NCBI GenBank assembly: GCA_003453595.1
Contig: DMOG01000002.1
Coordinates: 1-40,063 of the forward strand
Origin: Candidatus Uhrbacteria bacterium
GTDB lineage: Bacteria; Patescibacteriota; Patescibacteriia; UBA9934
Direction: 5' to 3'
DNA length: 40,063 nt
The notes beneath the pieces are model-generated. The model was not told the DNA's origin, did no database searches, and was given only the letters and a program-made list of their open reading frames with translations. The stretch's first letter is position 1. Every line of letters begins with the position of its first letter. This document shows, piece after piece, positions 24,676-32,514 of the stretch. The position numbers and the translations under genes are program-made.

Positions 24676-24779
24676 AGAATATAATAATTTCGCCAGGAAT
24701 AAGGCTTTTCGGCATTTACTCGCCTCAGCCAACTTTCCTTATTTTACAAGGTTTATCGTCAAGATTCAATAAAAGAAGG

Positions 24780-24808
24780 AACCCTGAGTTTAATAGCAAC
24801 CCAGGGTA
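24780..24808 (-). terminator. Terminator of the Cys/Asp-rich protein gene
   Basis: On the minus strand ACCCTG and CAGGGT form a stem with a long loop and are followed by TTCCTTCTTTTA. It lies just after the stop codon at 24824. Confidence 0.5.
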
Positions 24809-24823
24809 TTAAATATCTATAAA

Positions 24824-25426
24824 TTAATAAGTCTCAGACATGCAGTCACGACAATCACAGTCGTCATCACAATCGTCGTAATCATCATCTTCTTCAAAAT
24901 CAATATCTTCAGAAATAAACTCAAGCACCTCAGACAAATTTTCTTTATATTTTTCAGCCTTCACTAAAAACTTTGCCTGCGCAATCCATTCCTCATCATA
25001 GACGATTTCTTTTTTAATATTACTCATTCGTGATTCTATTATAAGAGCGATGTCCGGAATGCAATTATATTTCCATTCTTCCTTCTTGGTCTTTTCCATA
25101 ACCTTAGCATGAACTTCCTCATTAAGCTTCGCGTGAAGAAGATCACGCTCGAGATTTTCCAATTCCATGATATTTTTATAAAATACATTTTCATGCTTGG
25201 CGATCAATCCACAAAGTTCATAATCATGCTCCTCTTCTTCATTTTCCGGACAATAATAATGAAACCTTGCCTCGCTAAGAGCCGCCATTGCAATGCCTTT
25301 CTCATCATCATTTTTCGCAGATTCAATAATTCTCTCAATCTCCTTGATTGATTCTTTCGTTCCTTGATCAGCCAAAGTGTGCAATTCAGCCATTGTCTGA
25401 TCACTAATCTTAATTCTTCTGGTCAT
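24824..25426 (-). CDS. Helical protein with Asp/Cys-rich C-terminal tail
   Basis: I do not recognise this 200-residue protein. Most of it is predicted to be helical and highly charged (SIKEIERIIESAKNDDEKG, ELENLERDLLHAKLNEEV). It ends in an extreme acidic tail rich in Asp with five Cys (DDCDDDCDCRDCMSETY). The tail could bind metal or be disordered. It lies in the accessory block between secY and adk, 56 bases after the toxin gene, and ends at a terminator. A link to the toxin-antitoxin pair is only positional. Confidence 0.55.
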   Translation of the reverse strand: MTRRIKISDQTMAELHTLADQGTKESIKEIERIIESAKNDDEKGIAMAALSEARFHYYCPENEEEEHDYELCGLIAKHENVFYKNIMELENLERDLLHAKLNEEVHAKVMEKTKKEEWKYNCIPDIALIIESRMSNIKKEIVYDEEWIAQAKFLVKAEKYKENLSEVLEFISEDIDFEEDDDYDDCDDDCDCRDCMSETY

Positions 25427-25482
25427 ATTATTTAATAAAATTTATTAACTAGTTATTAGCTTACCGTTTTTGCAATAAAAAT

Positions 25483-25887
25483 TCAATTTTCCTTTAATAA
25501 ATCCATAAACTCCGGAAAGGCATCGCAAATTATTTTCTTCCATTTTGTAGTTTCATTACCTGAGCCTTCTAAATCAGCCTTATGATAAACACATAAAACT
25601 CTAACAGTCCTCAATCCATTATTCAAAACAACAATGCACCTGTTCCCTGATGCTTTCCGGGATTTTCCCGGACCGGCGATTCTAAATTCGACTTTACAGA
25701 TTTGATAATATTTATTTGCCACAATCATCTCAGCAATAGAACGCTTAAGCAAAATATCCGGCCGCCTAAGCTGTTGATCAAGCGCTTTGCGAGTCGCAAC
25801 CCAGGCACTCTTATATTTTTTAGCAAATCGTTTTATAAAATGACGCTCAGCAAATTTTTCAAAATCAACCAAATAATCAATACACAT
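25483..25887 (-). CDS. Putative toxin partner of the Panacea antitoxin (RelE-like)
   Basis: This 134-residue basic protein starts MCIDYLVDFEKFAERHFIKRF. Its layout resembles RelE/HigB-superfamily toxins: an N-terminal FIKRFAKKY-type helix, a middle AEMIVANKYYQICKVEFRIAG, and C-terminal strands NRCIVVLNNGLRTVRVLCVYHKADL. The ATG at 25887 overlaps the end of the antitoxin gene by 11 bases, the usual coupling in two-gene toxin-antitoxin loci. An upstream in-frame start would lie deep within the antitoxin gene. RelE-like toxins cleave mRNA on ribosomes, but the fold is judged by eye and the target is unknown. Confidence 0.6.
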   Translation of the reverse strand: MCIDYLVDFEKFAERHFIKRFAKKYKSAWVATRKALDQQLRRPDILLKRSIAEMIVANKYYQICKVEFRIAGPGKSRKASGNRCIVVLNNGLRTVRVLCVYHKADLEGSGNETTKWKKIICDAFPEFMDLLKEN

Positions 25888-26563
25888 ACTCCGGATCTTC
25901 CTGTGTGATAAGCTCATAAGAAATGACTTCTCCCATAAAACAGACTTGATAAGGCAATTGATCATGGGTGAATTTAACAATCTCCTGTGTATTCTTCCCT
26001 TTCCAATTCTTTGCAATTTTGGCAATAAAAGCCTGCTCCTTCTTACTTAACCGGTCAATTTCATTTCTAATTCCGGCTTTTGTTTCAGAAATAAGAACAG
26101 CACCACCTTGTTTCTGTTCAATTTGAATATCACCATTTTCAAATAATTCTTCTATAATTCTAAAATACGGATCCGGTACCGGGCCATATAGAATTTTCCG
26201 ATATGGCATATTGCTCATGCTCTTTAGATTTTCATAAAACCAACCAAAATCGGCCAGGTATAAAAGCTTTGCCAACTTTGTTTTGGTGATTTTTCCATCA
26301 ACCTCCACGCCACTGCGTAAGAAAGCAAAAATCATCTGCCTATATTTTTCATCGTCAGGAATAATCCCATCAGCCAACTGATCGATCGTTACTCCAAGCA
26401 TATCAGCCACGATATTAGCTTCAGAAATGGTCAACTCCCGTTTCCCTTTTTCAATAGCCAAATAAGACTGCCGCGTAATCCCGATCTTCCCGGCAAGCTG
26501 CTCTTGTGTAAGCCCCCTTTGTTTTCTTAAATTGGTTAATATACCAACATCAAATGATTTCAT
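25877..26563 (-). CDS. HTH-Panacea antitoxin (PanA-like)
   Basis: The 228-residue protein has an XRE helix-turn-helix at residues 8-62 (LTQEQLAGKIGITRQSYLAIEKGKR). A Panacea domain (DUF4065/SocA-like) follows from about 75, seen as TKTKLAKLLYLADFGWFYENL, YRKILYGPVPDPYF and the C-terminal LPYQVCFMGEVISYEL. Panacea proteins are antitoxins that neutralise diverse toxins encoded beside them. Here the neighbour is a RelE-like gene overlapping by 11 bases. The HTH probably represses the pair through the palindrome at 26594-26618. Confidence 0.85.
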   Translation of the reverse strand: MKSFDVGILTNLRKQRGLTQEQLAGKIGITRQSYLAIEKGKRELTISEANIVADMLGVTIDQLADGIIPDDEKYRQMIFAFLRSGVEVDGKITKTKLAKLLYLADFGWFYENLKSMSNMPYRKILYGPVPDPYFRIIEELFENGDIQIEQKQGGAVLISETKAGIRNEIDRLSKKEQAFIAKIAKNWKGKNTQEIVKFTHDQLPYQVCFMGEVISYELITQEDPEYVY

Positions 26564-26572
26564 AATATTTTT

Positions 26573-26601
26573 ATATTATCTGAAAATGTAAATAATATCA
26601 A
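26573..26601 (-). promoter_or_regulatory. Promoter of the toxin-antitoxin pair
   Basis: On the minus strand TTGATA (26596-26601) and TAATAT (26573-26578) are exactly 17 bases apart. The -10 box is nine bases from the ATG at 26563, so the leader is near zero. The -35 lies inside the operator palindrome. Confidence 0.6.
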
Positions 26602-26618
26602 CATGGGTTGTTGATATT
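26594..26618. promoter_or_regulatory. Operator palindrome of the Panacea antitoxin operon
   Basis: AATATCAACA (26594-26603) and TGTTGATATT (26609-26618) are perfect 10-bp inverted arms around five bases. The left arm contains the -35 box. This is a classic arrangement for autorepression by the XRE domain of the antitoxin. Confidence 0.7.
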
Positions 26619-26840
26619 TTTGACTTACAAATATACTTTCTATAACAAAACCGGTTATCCGGACCCCGGAATTGATTATTTTCAATACCTACCAAGATAA
26701 TTATTCAAAAAGTCCATAATCCGACCTGACGCTTTTTTACCGCAATCTACTCTTAACATACTTCTCAACTTCTTTATCAACAAAGTATACATAAGTCCCA
26801 TGGATACCTCGAGTAAAAAGTGTTTTGTAAATATTTATTT

Positions 26841-27698
26841 CTAATATGAATCTAAATTTTGGCGAAAATCTTCGCGTAATTCACTAATATCTCCTTTTAC
26901 ATCCACGGTCTTTATATATCCTTTTTCGTGCATCCACTTATACAAGCAAATAATCGCTGTAGAATATTTCTTAGCTGTATCTTTGCCAACCATTACTTTT
27001 CTTGGCAAAAAATAATCTAAAAAATGACCAAAATCTGAATAGTGAAGTATTGAGGGATGGAAATATTTAGTAAACAATATTTCTTGACTACCTTGTTTCT
27101 TTTGTGCCTGCTCAAACTCACCACGTTTTTGGTCATCTAAATATATTTCTCCATATACATCTAAACAAGTCTCAAATAACCCTATGGCATTAACATAATG
27201 ATCATATGTCTTCTCAGCCAATCGTTTGTGCTGATCACATAGAAATTCGCCAAATGCATCTTGAATATTAAAGATCGCCTCTCGCTCGCCATGTCGTTTC
27301 AACTGACCAAGTTCGAGATAATCCATCACATATTTGTGCATCCGAATAACAGCTGCCTCAGTATCAGAAACTCTTTTTTCGGCAATGGTTAATAAACCAC
27401 GATCATGAAACTCAGATATAAATGAGTAACACTCATAACCATCTGGCAAGCCTTGATATTCCCCATGCTCAAGTATTCCTAAAACCTCCACATCCTGCTT
27501 GAAATCATCAATATGATCACGGGTATACTCAAAAGTAAAAGGATTAATATTCACAGAAACAATCAAAAACTGACGACTTCTCTCGTCATCAAGAATTCTA
27601 TTTTCAATAATCAATTGGACCTGTGAATACGGCCCTGTATCACCCCAAAGTTTATTTCGATCTTCTTTAGAAAGCTTTTTATTTTGCGTTTTTATCAT
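26841..27698 (-). CDS. Orphan protein with integrase core-binding-like C-terminal part
   Basis: The function of this 285-residue protein is not known. The C-terminal part (about 150-275) resembles the helical SAM-like core-binding domain of tyrosine recombinases: FGEFLCDQHKRLAEKTYDHY and KKYSTAIICLYKWMHEKGYI. No catalytic domain with Arg-His-x-x-Arg-Tyr follows. The N-terminal half (YSQVQLIIENRILDDERSR, YECYSFISEF) is unassigned. It opens the accessory block next to secY. It could be a DNA-binding remnant of a mobile element or an independent family. The 277 bases between it and the antitoxin gene hold only the promoter and operator. Confidence 0.5.
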   Translation of the reverse strand: MIKTQNKKLSKEDRNKLWGDTGPYSQVQLIIENRILDDERSRQFLIVSVNINPFTFEYTRDHIDDFKQDVEVLGILEHGEYQGLPDGYECYSFISEFHDRGLLTIAEKRVSDTEAAVIRMHKYVMDYLELGQLKRHGEREAIFNIQDAFGEFLCDQHKRLAEKTYDHYVNAIGLFETCLDVYGEIYLDDQKRGEFEQAQKKQGSQEILFTKYFHPSILHYSDFGHFLDYFLPRKVMVGKDTAKKYSTAIICLYKWMHEKGYIKTVDVKGDISELREDFRQNLDSY

Positions 27699-27744
27699 AT
27701 AACATTATGTTATCCCAGGTCTTATTTTTCGTCTATCCTTGCCC

Positions 27745-27770
27745 AAAATCAAAACAAGGCCTTTCGGCCC
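27745..27770 (-). terminator. Possible terminator of the ribosomal operon
   Basis: On the minus strand GGCC-GAAA-GGCC is followed by TTGTTTTGATTTT. The stem has only four pairs with a stable GNRA loop. It lies about 60 bases after secY. Confidence 0.4.
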
Positions 27771-27778
27771 CGCTTTTT

Positions 27779-27826
27779 ACCCCCTCACACTCCCTCTCCC
27801 CCTTCGAAAGAGGGGAGAGACCGAGG
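27779..27826. repeat. CCCCCT/AGGGGG hairpin repeat at the secY 3' end
   Basis: The sequence CTCTCCCCCTTCGAAAGAGG followed by GGAGAG forms a strong hairpin. Its outer parts, CCCCCTCACACTCCC and CCGAGGTGA, recall repeat family B in layout but not in exact sequence. It ends just before the secY stop codon, at the edge of the accessory block. Confidence 0.6.
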
Positions 27827-27830
27827 TGAT

Positions 27831-29105
27831 TTATTTTATTTCGTAATTTCTCATTGCCAGTTGGGACTCTACTTGTTTGATCATGTCGATTAATACTGCT
27901 ACAACAATGATCACCGAGGAACCGCCGACGATTAGGTTTGGGCTCTCTGTTATTCCCTTAACGATGACTGGCAGGATTGCGATGATGGAAAGGAATAGGG
28001 CGCCGCCGAGAAGTAGTCGGTTGCGAACCCAGCCGAGATATTGTTGTGTTTGTGATCCGGGTCGAACTCCTGGGATAAATCCACCTTGCTTTTGCAAATT
28101 CTCAGCCACTTGTTCTGGTCGGAAGATGATTGTGGCGTAGAAATAGGTGAAGCTAAAAACTAGAAGGAAGTAGACCACACCGTAGAACCAGTTGTTGGCA
28201 AAGATCTCTATAGTGAACTCAGCAATCTTACGGATGACTTCTGTTTTTGCATTAGTGAAAAACTGGGCGATTAGTGGAGGAAAAACAATAATAGAGATAG
28301 CAAAAATAATTGGAATCATACCACCGAGGTTTACGCGCATTGGTAGGTGTGAAGAAACCTTGCGTGACACGCCTCCACTGGCCCCGCGAGCGTATTGAAC
28401 TGGAATATTGCGTTGTCCTTCGTTAATAACGATTACTGTGACAATTGTTACTATTGTTAGAGCTAGGAAAAGGATCAAGTTAAATAGATCGCTCTGAGTG
28501 TAGGTTGCTCCTATTCTTTGAATAAATCCAGGGAAACCAGAGATAATTCCAGCAAGAATAAGAAGTGAAATACCGTTTCCAACATTTTTCTCAGTCATTA
28601 GTTCTCCAAGCCACATCAAGAAGACTGTACCGGCTGTCATGGAGATCAGGGCGATGAAAAGAGCAAAACCTTCGATTCCAAATCCATCTCCAAGCTGACC
28701 ACCTTGCTGTTGAATAATACTCAAAACTCCAAATCCTTGGACAAGTCCCAGTGGGGCTGTTGCATATCGAGTCCAGCGATTAAGCCTGTCTCTTCCCTGT
28801 TGCTCTTTTTGCATTTCTTCAACCTGTGGAAAGATCATTCCCAAAAGCTGGAAGATAATGGAAGCGGTAATGTAAGGAGCGATTCCAAGTGAAACAATGG
28901 AGAACTTCTCTAGGGTTCCACCGGAAAACATGTTTAAAAGTCCTAAAAATTGGTTTGAATCTAAAAATGCGTTTAATCCCGCTGGATCAATTCCGGGAAC
29001 TGTAATGTGTGCGGCCACGCGGAAAATGCTGACAGCAAGCAAAAGAAATAACAAACTGTTGCGAAGTTCTTTAATCTTCCAAATGCGTCTTACTTTTTCC
29101 CACAT
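27831..29105 (-). CDS. secY: Protein translocase subunit SecY
   Basis: SecY is the channel of the Sec translocon in the cytoplasmic membrane. The 424-residue protein has the expected ten hydrophobic segments. It shows family motifs such as SIVSLGIAPYITASIIFQLL, EKNVGNGISLLI, ARGASGGVSRKVSSHLPMRVN and GMIPIIFAISI. A conserved FIPGVRPG segment in the cytoplasmic loop before the last two helices is present. It is the last gene of the spc cluster here and starts five bases after rplO. Instead of adk, an accessory block follows. Confidence 0.97.
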   Translation of the reverse strand: MWEKVRRIWKIKELRNSLLFLLLAVSIFRVAAHITVPGIDPAGLNAFLDSNQFLGLLNMFSGGTLEKFSIVSLGIAPYITASIIFQLLGMIFPQVEEMQKEQQGRDRLNRWTRYATAPLGLVQGFGVLSIIQQQGGQLGDGFGIEGFALFIALISMTAGTVFLMWLGELMTEKNVGNGISLLILAGIISGFPGFIQRIGATYTQSDLFNLILFLALTIVTIVTVIVINEGQRNIPVQYARGASGGVSRKVSSHLPMRVNLGGMIPIIFAISIIVFPPLIAQFFTNAKTEVIRKIAEFTIEIFANNWFYGVVYFLLVFSFTYFYATIIFRPEQVAENLQKQGGFIPGVRPGSQTQQYLGWVRNRLLLGGALFLSIIAILPVIVKGITESPNLIVGGSSVIIVVAVLIDMIKQVESQLAMRNYEIK

Positions 29106-29110
29106 AGGTT

Positions 29111-29551
29111 TTAAGCGTCAACCCTACCTCCAGCAGCGACTATCTTTTCTTGCGCTACTTTAGAAACAGAGCATTTCTTTATAATAACTGATTTTGTAAT
29201 TTCTCCGTTTGACAAGATCTTTACTCCAGATTTTGTGCTATTAATAAGCTTCTTTTGCAAAAGTGTTTTTGGAGATACAACCTCATCTTGAATATAGTGT
29301 AAATCAATTTGCTGTAATTTTACAATTTCCGGTATTGGTTTGTCTGACTTAAAGCCACGCAACTTTGGAGTTGAGAGCATAACTCGTCGCATACCAAGGC
29401 GCTTGTATCCACCTGTTCCTGAACGAGACTTTTGTCCTTTTTGTCCACGGCCAGCAGTATGTCCACCCTTACCAGAACCATAACCACGACCAACACGCTT
29501 ACCAGGGTTTTTCTTTCCTTTTGGAGTTAAATTGTGTAAAGCAAGAGTCAT
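29111..29551 (-). CDS. rplO: 50S ribosomal protein L15 (uL15)
   Basis: L15 is a late-assembly large-subunit protein. The 146-residue sequence has the N-terminal Gly/Lys/Arg-rich extension with KRVGRGYGSGKGGHTAGRGQKG and FKSDKPIPEIV. It lies five bases after rpsE. There is no room for rpmD, so ribosomal protein L30 is absent from its usual place. Confidence 0.97.
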   Translation of the reverse strand: MTLALHNLTPKGKKNPGKRVGRGYGSGKGGHTAGRGQKGQKSRSGTGGYKRLGMRRVMLSTPKLRGFKSDKPIPEIVKLQQIDLHYIQDEVVSPKTLLQKKLINSTKSGVKILSNGEITKSVIIKKCSVSKVAQEKIVAAGGRVDA

Positions 29552-29556
29552 ACTAT

Positions 29557-30150
29557 TTATTGTTTTACTTGTGGTTTGGTTTCCTTATTTTCGACTTTCT
29601 CTTCTTTTTTAGCTTCCTTTACTTCTTCTTTTCTTGGTTTTAATGCGCGTAAGGCAACAAAAGTTGCTTTAGCATTATTGATCTTATTATTTCCACCCAA
29701 AATCTTAGAAACAGCGTTTGGTACTCCAGCTAATGTTAATACCATGCGAGTAGCACCACCTGATTTTAGTCCTGTTCCTTTTGGAGCTGGTTTGAGCATG
29801 ATTACAGCTGCGCCAAACTTAGCACTTACTTCATGAGGAATGGTTTCTTTGAAAAGTGGTACATGAACAATGTTCTTTTTTGCCTGTCTGAAAGCTTTTT
29901 CAATGGAAATCTGAACATCGGCTCCTTTGGCAACTCCTAGACCTACTCGTCCTTTGCGATCACCAATAAGCAAACAAGTTCGGAAACGCATACGCTTTCC
30001 ACCTTTGGTAACACGAGTAACTCGAGCAAGTTCTAGAATTTTTTGTTCAAACTCACTCTGCTCTTTTTGTTGCGCAGGTCGACGACGGCGTGGTTTTCGA
30101 ATCTCGCCTTTATTTCCCTGTGTTTTTTTTGCAAACTTCTCGTCAGTCAT
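29557..30150 (-). CDS. rpsE: 30S ribosomal protein S5 (uS5)
   Basis: S5 contributes to decoding accuracy. The 197-residue protein has the double-stranded RNA-binding S5 domain (KILELARVTRVTKGGKRMRF, GLGVAKGADVQISIEKAF) and the C-terminal domain with PAPKGTGLKSGG and NAVSKILGGNN. Its ends are charged Lys/Glu-rich extensions; the C-terminal tail of about 25 residues is low complexity. It is followed directly by rplO. Confidence 0.97.
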   Translation of the reverse strand: MTDEKFAKKTQGNKGEIRKPRRRRPAQQKEQSEFEQKILELARVTRVTKGGKRMRFRTCLLIGDRKGRVGLGVAKGADVQISIEKAFRQAKKNIVHVPLFKETIPHEVSAKFGAAVIMLKPAPKGTGLKSGGATRMVLTLAGVPNAVSKILGGNNKINNAKATFVALRALKPRKEEVKEAKKEEKVENKETKPQVKQ

Positions 30151-30152
30151 AT

Positions 30153-30512
30153 TTAGAATTCAAGTCCTTTCTCACGCGCAGAGTCAGCAAGTGCCTTTAC
30201 GCGTCCGTGGTATAAATAAGCTCCTCGATCAAACACAACTTTGGTGACTCCGGCTTCCATTGCTCGCTTGGCAACCTCAGCTCCAACTAAAGCAGCAATC
30301 TCAACTGGCTTCTTTCCTGTAGCATCAACATGAAGATCTGCGGCCTGTGCCAAAACAACTCCAACCTCATCATTAATCACCTGAGCGGTAATGTGCTTGC
30401 TAGAACGAAAAACCGTTAGTCTTGGTCGCTCTTGCGTACCTCGAATTCGACTGCGTGTTCTATGAGCACGGCGTACTATGTGTGATCTTTTATACTTTGT
30501 TGTCTCTTTCAT
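30153..30512 (-). CDS. rplR: 50S ribosomal protein L18 (uL18)
   Basis: L18 binds 5S rRNA. The 119-residue protein shows RPRLTVFRSSKHITAQVIND, VGAEVAKRAMEAGVTKVVFDRG and the C-terminal YHGRVKALADSAREKGLEF. The length is typical. It is separated by two bases from each neighbour in the operon. Confidence 0.97.
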   Translation of the reverse strand: MKETTKYKRSHIVRRAHRTRSRIRGTQERPRLTVFRSSKHITAQVINDEVGVVLAQAADLHVDATGKKPVEIAALVGAEVAKRAMEAGVTKVVFDRGAYLYHGRVKALADSAREKGLEF

Positions 30513-30514
30513 AC

Positions 30515-31057
30515 TTATTCTGATTTAGCTGCCTTTCCAGCTTTGCGACGAACAATTTCGTCTGTGTATCTAAATCCTTTTCCTTTATAAGGCTCTGGCT
30601 CTTTAATTGATCGAATTTCTGCAGTTACTTGTCCAACTGTTTGTCTATCAGTTCCTTTGATTGTAAGAATTGCGTTTTCTACAGTCGCTTCGATTCCGTC
30701 AGGTAGGTTGTATTCAACCTCATGTGAGAAACCAAGACGCATCACCAACTTGCGACCACGAACTTCCATACGGAATCCAACACCTTGAAGCTCAAGTGAT
30801 TTTGACCAACCTTCTGATACTCCAATAATCATGTTGGCAATGTTTGCTCGGGTTGTTCCCCAGATGGCACTGTTGTTTTCAATATCGTCCACAGTGACTT
30901 GTACTTTTTTTGTTTCCTGATCCACATTCACATGAATCACATCAAAAACTTCCAAGCGCAATTCCCCTTTTGGCCCTTTGGCAACTACAGCATTTCCTTG
31001 GGTTGAAATCTCAACTCCAGATGGAAGATCAATGAATTTTTTTCCTATTCGTGACAT
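30515..31057 (-). CDS. rplF: 50S ribosomal protein L6 (uL6)
   Basis: L6 lies near the factor-binding site of the large subunit. The 180-residue protein has two related domains, beginning MSRIGKKFIDLPSGVEI and ending with EPEPYKGKGFRYTDEIVRRK, the family signature. The ATG at 31057 is used; a longer frame would overlap rpsH. It begins one base after the rpsH stop codon. Confidence 0.97.
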   Translation of the reverse strand: MSRIGKKFIDLPSGVEISTQGNAVVAKGPKGELRLEVFDVIHVNVDQETKKVQVTVDDIENNSAIWGTTRANIANMIIGVSEGWSKSLELQGVGFRMEVRGRKLVMRLGFSHEVEYNLPDGIEATVENAILTIKGTDRQTVGQVTAEIRSIKEPEPYKGKGFRYTDEIVRRKAGKAAKSE

Positions 31058-31058
31058 A

Positions 31059-31451
31059 TTAGTAAACTTCGCAAATGAGTTCTCCACCCAGTCGGCGCTT
31101 TCTAGCCTCAACATTGGTCATTAAACCATTTGGAGTTGAAACAATAGCCACACCGAATCCGGAACGGACTGTTGGTAATTCTGTTGATTGCACATATACT
31201 CTTCGCCCTGGTCGGCTAATACGATTAATGACCATAATCTTTGGCTCATTATTTTCGTACTTTAAACGAAGACGAATGTTTACGCCCTTGAGTCCGTCAA
31301 CTTTTTCAACGGCGTCTAGGTATCCTTCATTTTGCAATACCTTTGCAAGAGCAAATTTCATTTTGGACATTGGGACATCAACGATTTGCTTACGAACTTT
31401 CGAAGCATTTCGGATACGTGTCAACATGTCTGAGATTGGATCTGTCATCAT
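31059..31451 (-). CDS. rpsH: 30S ribosomal protein S8 (uS8)
   Basis: S8 is a primary 16S rRNA binder and in Escherichia coli the translational repressor of the spc operon. The 130-residue protein begins DPISDMLTRIRNASKVRKQ and ends with the signature RSGFGVAIVSTPNGLMTNVEARKRRLGGELICEVY region. Two adjacent ATG codons (31451 and 31448) are possible starts. A longer frame into rpsN is unlikely. Confidence 0.97.
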   Translation of the reverse strand: MMTDPISDMLTRIRNASKVRKQIVDVPMSKMKFALAKVLQNEGYLDAVEKVDGLKGVNIRLRLKYENNEPKIMVINRISRPGRRVYVQSTELPTVRSGFGVAIVSTPNGLMTNVEARKRRLGGELICEVY

Positions 31452-31455
31452 ACGA

Positions 31456-31641
31456 TTACCAACTAGCTTTTTTAATTCCAGGAAGCTCACCACGATTGGC
31501 TAACTCGCGGAAGCAGATTCGGCAAAGTCCAAAATCACGCATATAAGCTCGATTTCGTCCGCATTTCCAACATCGATTCACATGTCGAGACATGAACTTT
31601 GGTTTTCTGTTTGATTTAACAATCTGATTCTGAGTCGCCAT
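31456..31641 (-). CDS. rpsZ: 30S ribosomal protein S14 type Z (uS14)
   Basis: This is the short, zinc-binding form of S14, with 61 residues and two Cys-x2-Cys pairs in RCWKCGRNRAYMRDFGLCRI. The C-terminus is FRELANRGELPGIKKASW. It lies between rplE and rpsH with gaps of one and four bases, the standard place. Confidence 0.97.
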   Translation of the reverse strand: MATQNQIVKSNRKPKFMSRHVNRCWKCGRNRAYMRDFGLCRICFRELANRGELPGIKKASW

Positions 31642-31642
31642 A

Positions 31643-32188
31643 CTACTTGGTGTTTGTTTTAAATGGGAACCCTAATGCTTTAAATAGGGCAAGTCCTTCT
31701 TTGTGAGACTTGGCTGTGGTTGTAATCACAACTTGCAATCCATGAAGAGATTCAACCTCGTTGGCATTGATCTCAGGAAATGCTGTGTGCTCTCTAAATC
31801 CGTAATTGAAATTCCCATGACCATCAACCGCTGACTCTGGAATACCGCGGAAGTCTCGAATACGAGGGAAAGTAACTGCCACCAACTTCTCAATAAAATC
31901 CCACATCCGAGTACCGCGTAGTGTTACCATAGCGCCAACTGGCATACCTTCTCTGATCTTAAATCCAGCTTCTGATTTGCGTGCCTTGGTTTGCACTGGT
32001 TTTTGGCCAGAAATACGAGTCAAACTATCAAGCAAAACTTCCATAAACTTCGGATCTCGCTTTGTGTTAAGTCCGGTGTTTATTGTTACTTTGATAATTT
32101 GCGGAACCTGCAAAGCGTGCTTTAAACCAAACTGCTCTTTTAATGCAGGTGCAATTTTCTCTGTGTATGTTTTCTTTAGATTAGCCAT
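31643..32188 (-). CDS. rplE: 50S ribosomal protein L5 (uL5)
   Basis: L5 binds 5S rRNA and contacts peptidyl-tRNA. The 181-residue protein has VPQIIKVTINTGLN, the ISGQKPVQTKARKSEAGFKI region with its conserved basic loop, and FPRIRDFRGIPESAVDGHGN followed by NYGFREHTAFPEI. The length is typical for bacteria. Confidence 0.97.
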   Translation of the reverse strand: MANLKKTYTEKIAPALKEQFGLKHALQVPQIIKVTINTGLNTKRDPKFMEVLLDSLTRISGQKPVQTKARKSEAGFKIREGMPVGAMVTLRGTRMWDFIEKLVAVTFPRIRDFRGIPESAVDGHGNFNYGFREHTAFPEINANEVESLHGLQVVITTTAKSHKEGLALFKALGFPFKTNTK

Positions 32189-32189
32189 A

Positions 32190-32507
32190 TTATTCTAAGT
32201 CTTGTGTACCTTCTTTTGTTCTAAGAATGCGAACTTTTACTTGCTTTCCATCTTTTTTGATAAACTTATAGCCAACTCTGCCAGATCCCTCCTTACCAAC
32301 AACCGCTACATTTGAAGCATCGATTGGAGCAGTATATTCAACCCGTTGTCCAGGTGTTTTTCCTCGAGCTTTCAGATGTTTAACAGAGGTATTAACGCCT
32401 TCGATAACAACTTTTTCAAGCAATGGGAAAACCTGTAAAACTTTTCCAGTTTTATTTTTGTCTTTCCCAGTGGTGACTCGCACCATGTCTCCTGTTTTAA
32501 TCTTCAT
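32190..32507 (-). CDS. rplX: 50S ribosomal protein L24 (uL24)
   Basis: L24 starts assembly of the large subunit. The 105-residue protein has a KOW motif at its N-terminus (GDMVRVTTGKDKNKTGKVLQV) followed by VVIEGVNTSVKHLKA. The length is normal. It is one base from rplE. Confidence 0.96.
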   Translation of the reverse strand: MKIKTGDMVRVTTGKDKNKTGKVLQVFPLLEKVVIEGVNTSVKHLKARGKTPGQRVEYTAPIDASNVAVVGKEGSGRVGYKFIKKDGKQVKVRILRTKEGTQDLE

Positions 32508-32514
32508 ACTGTTT

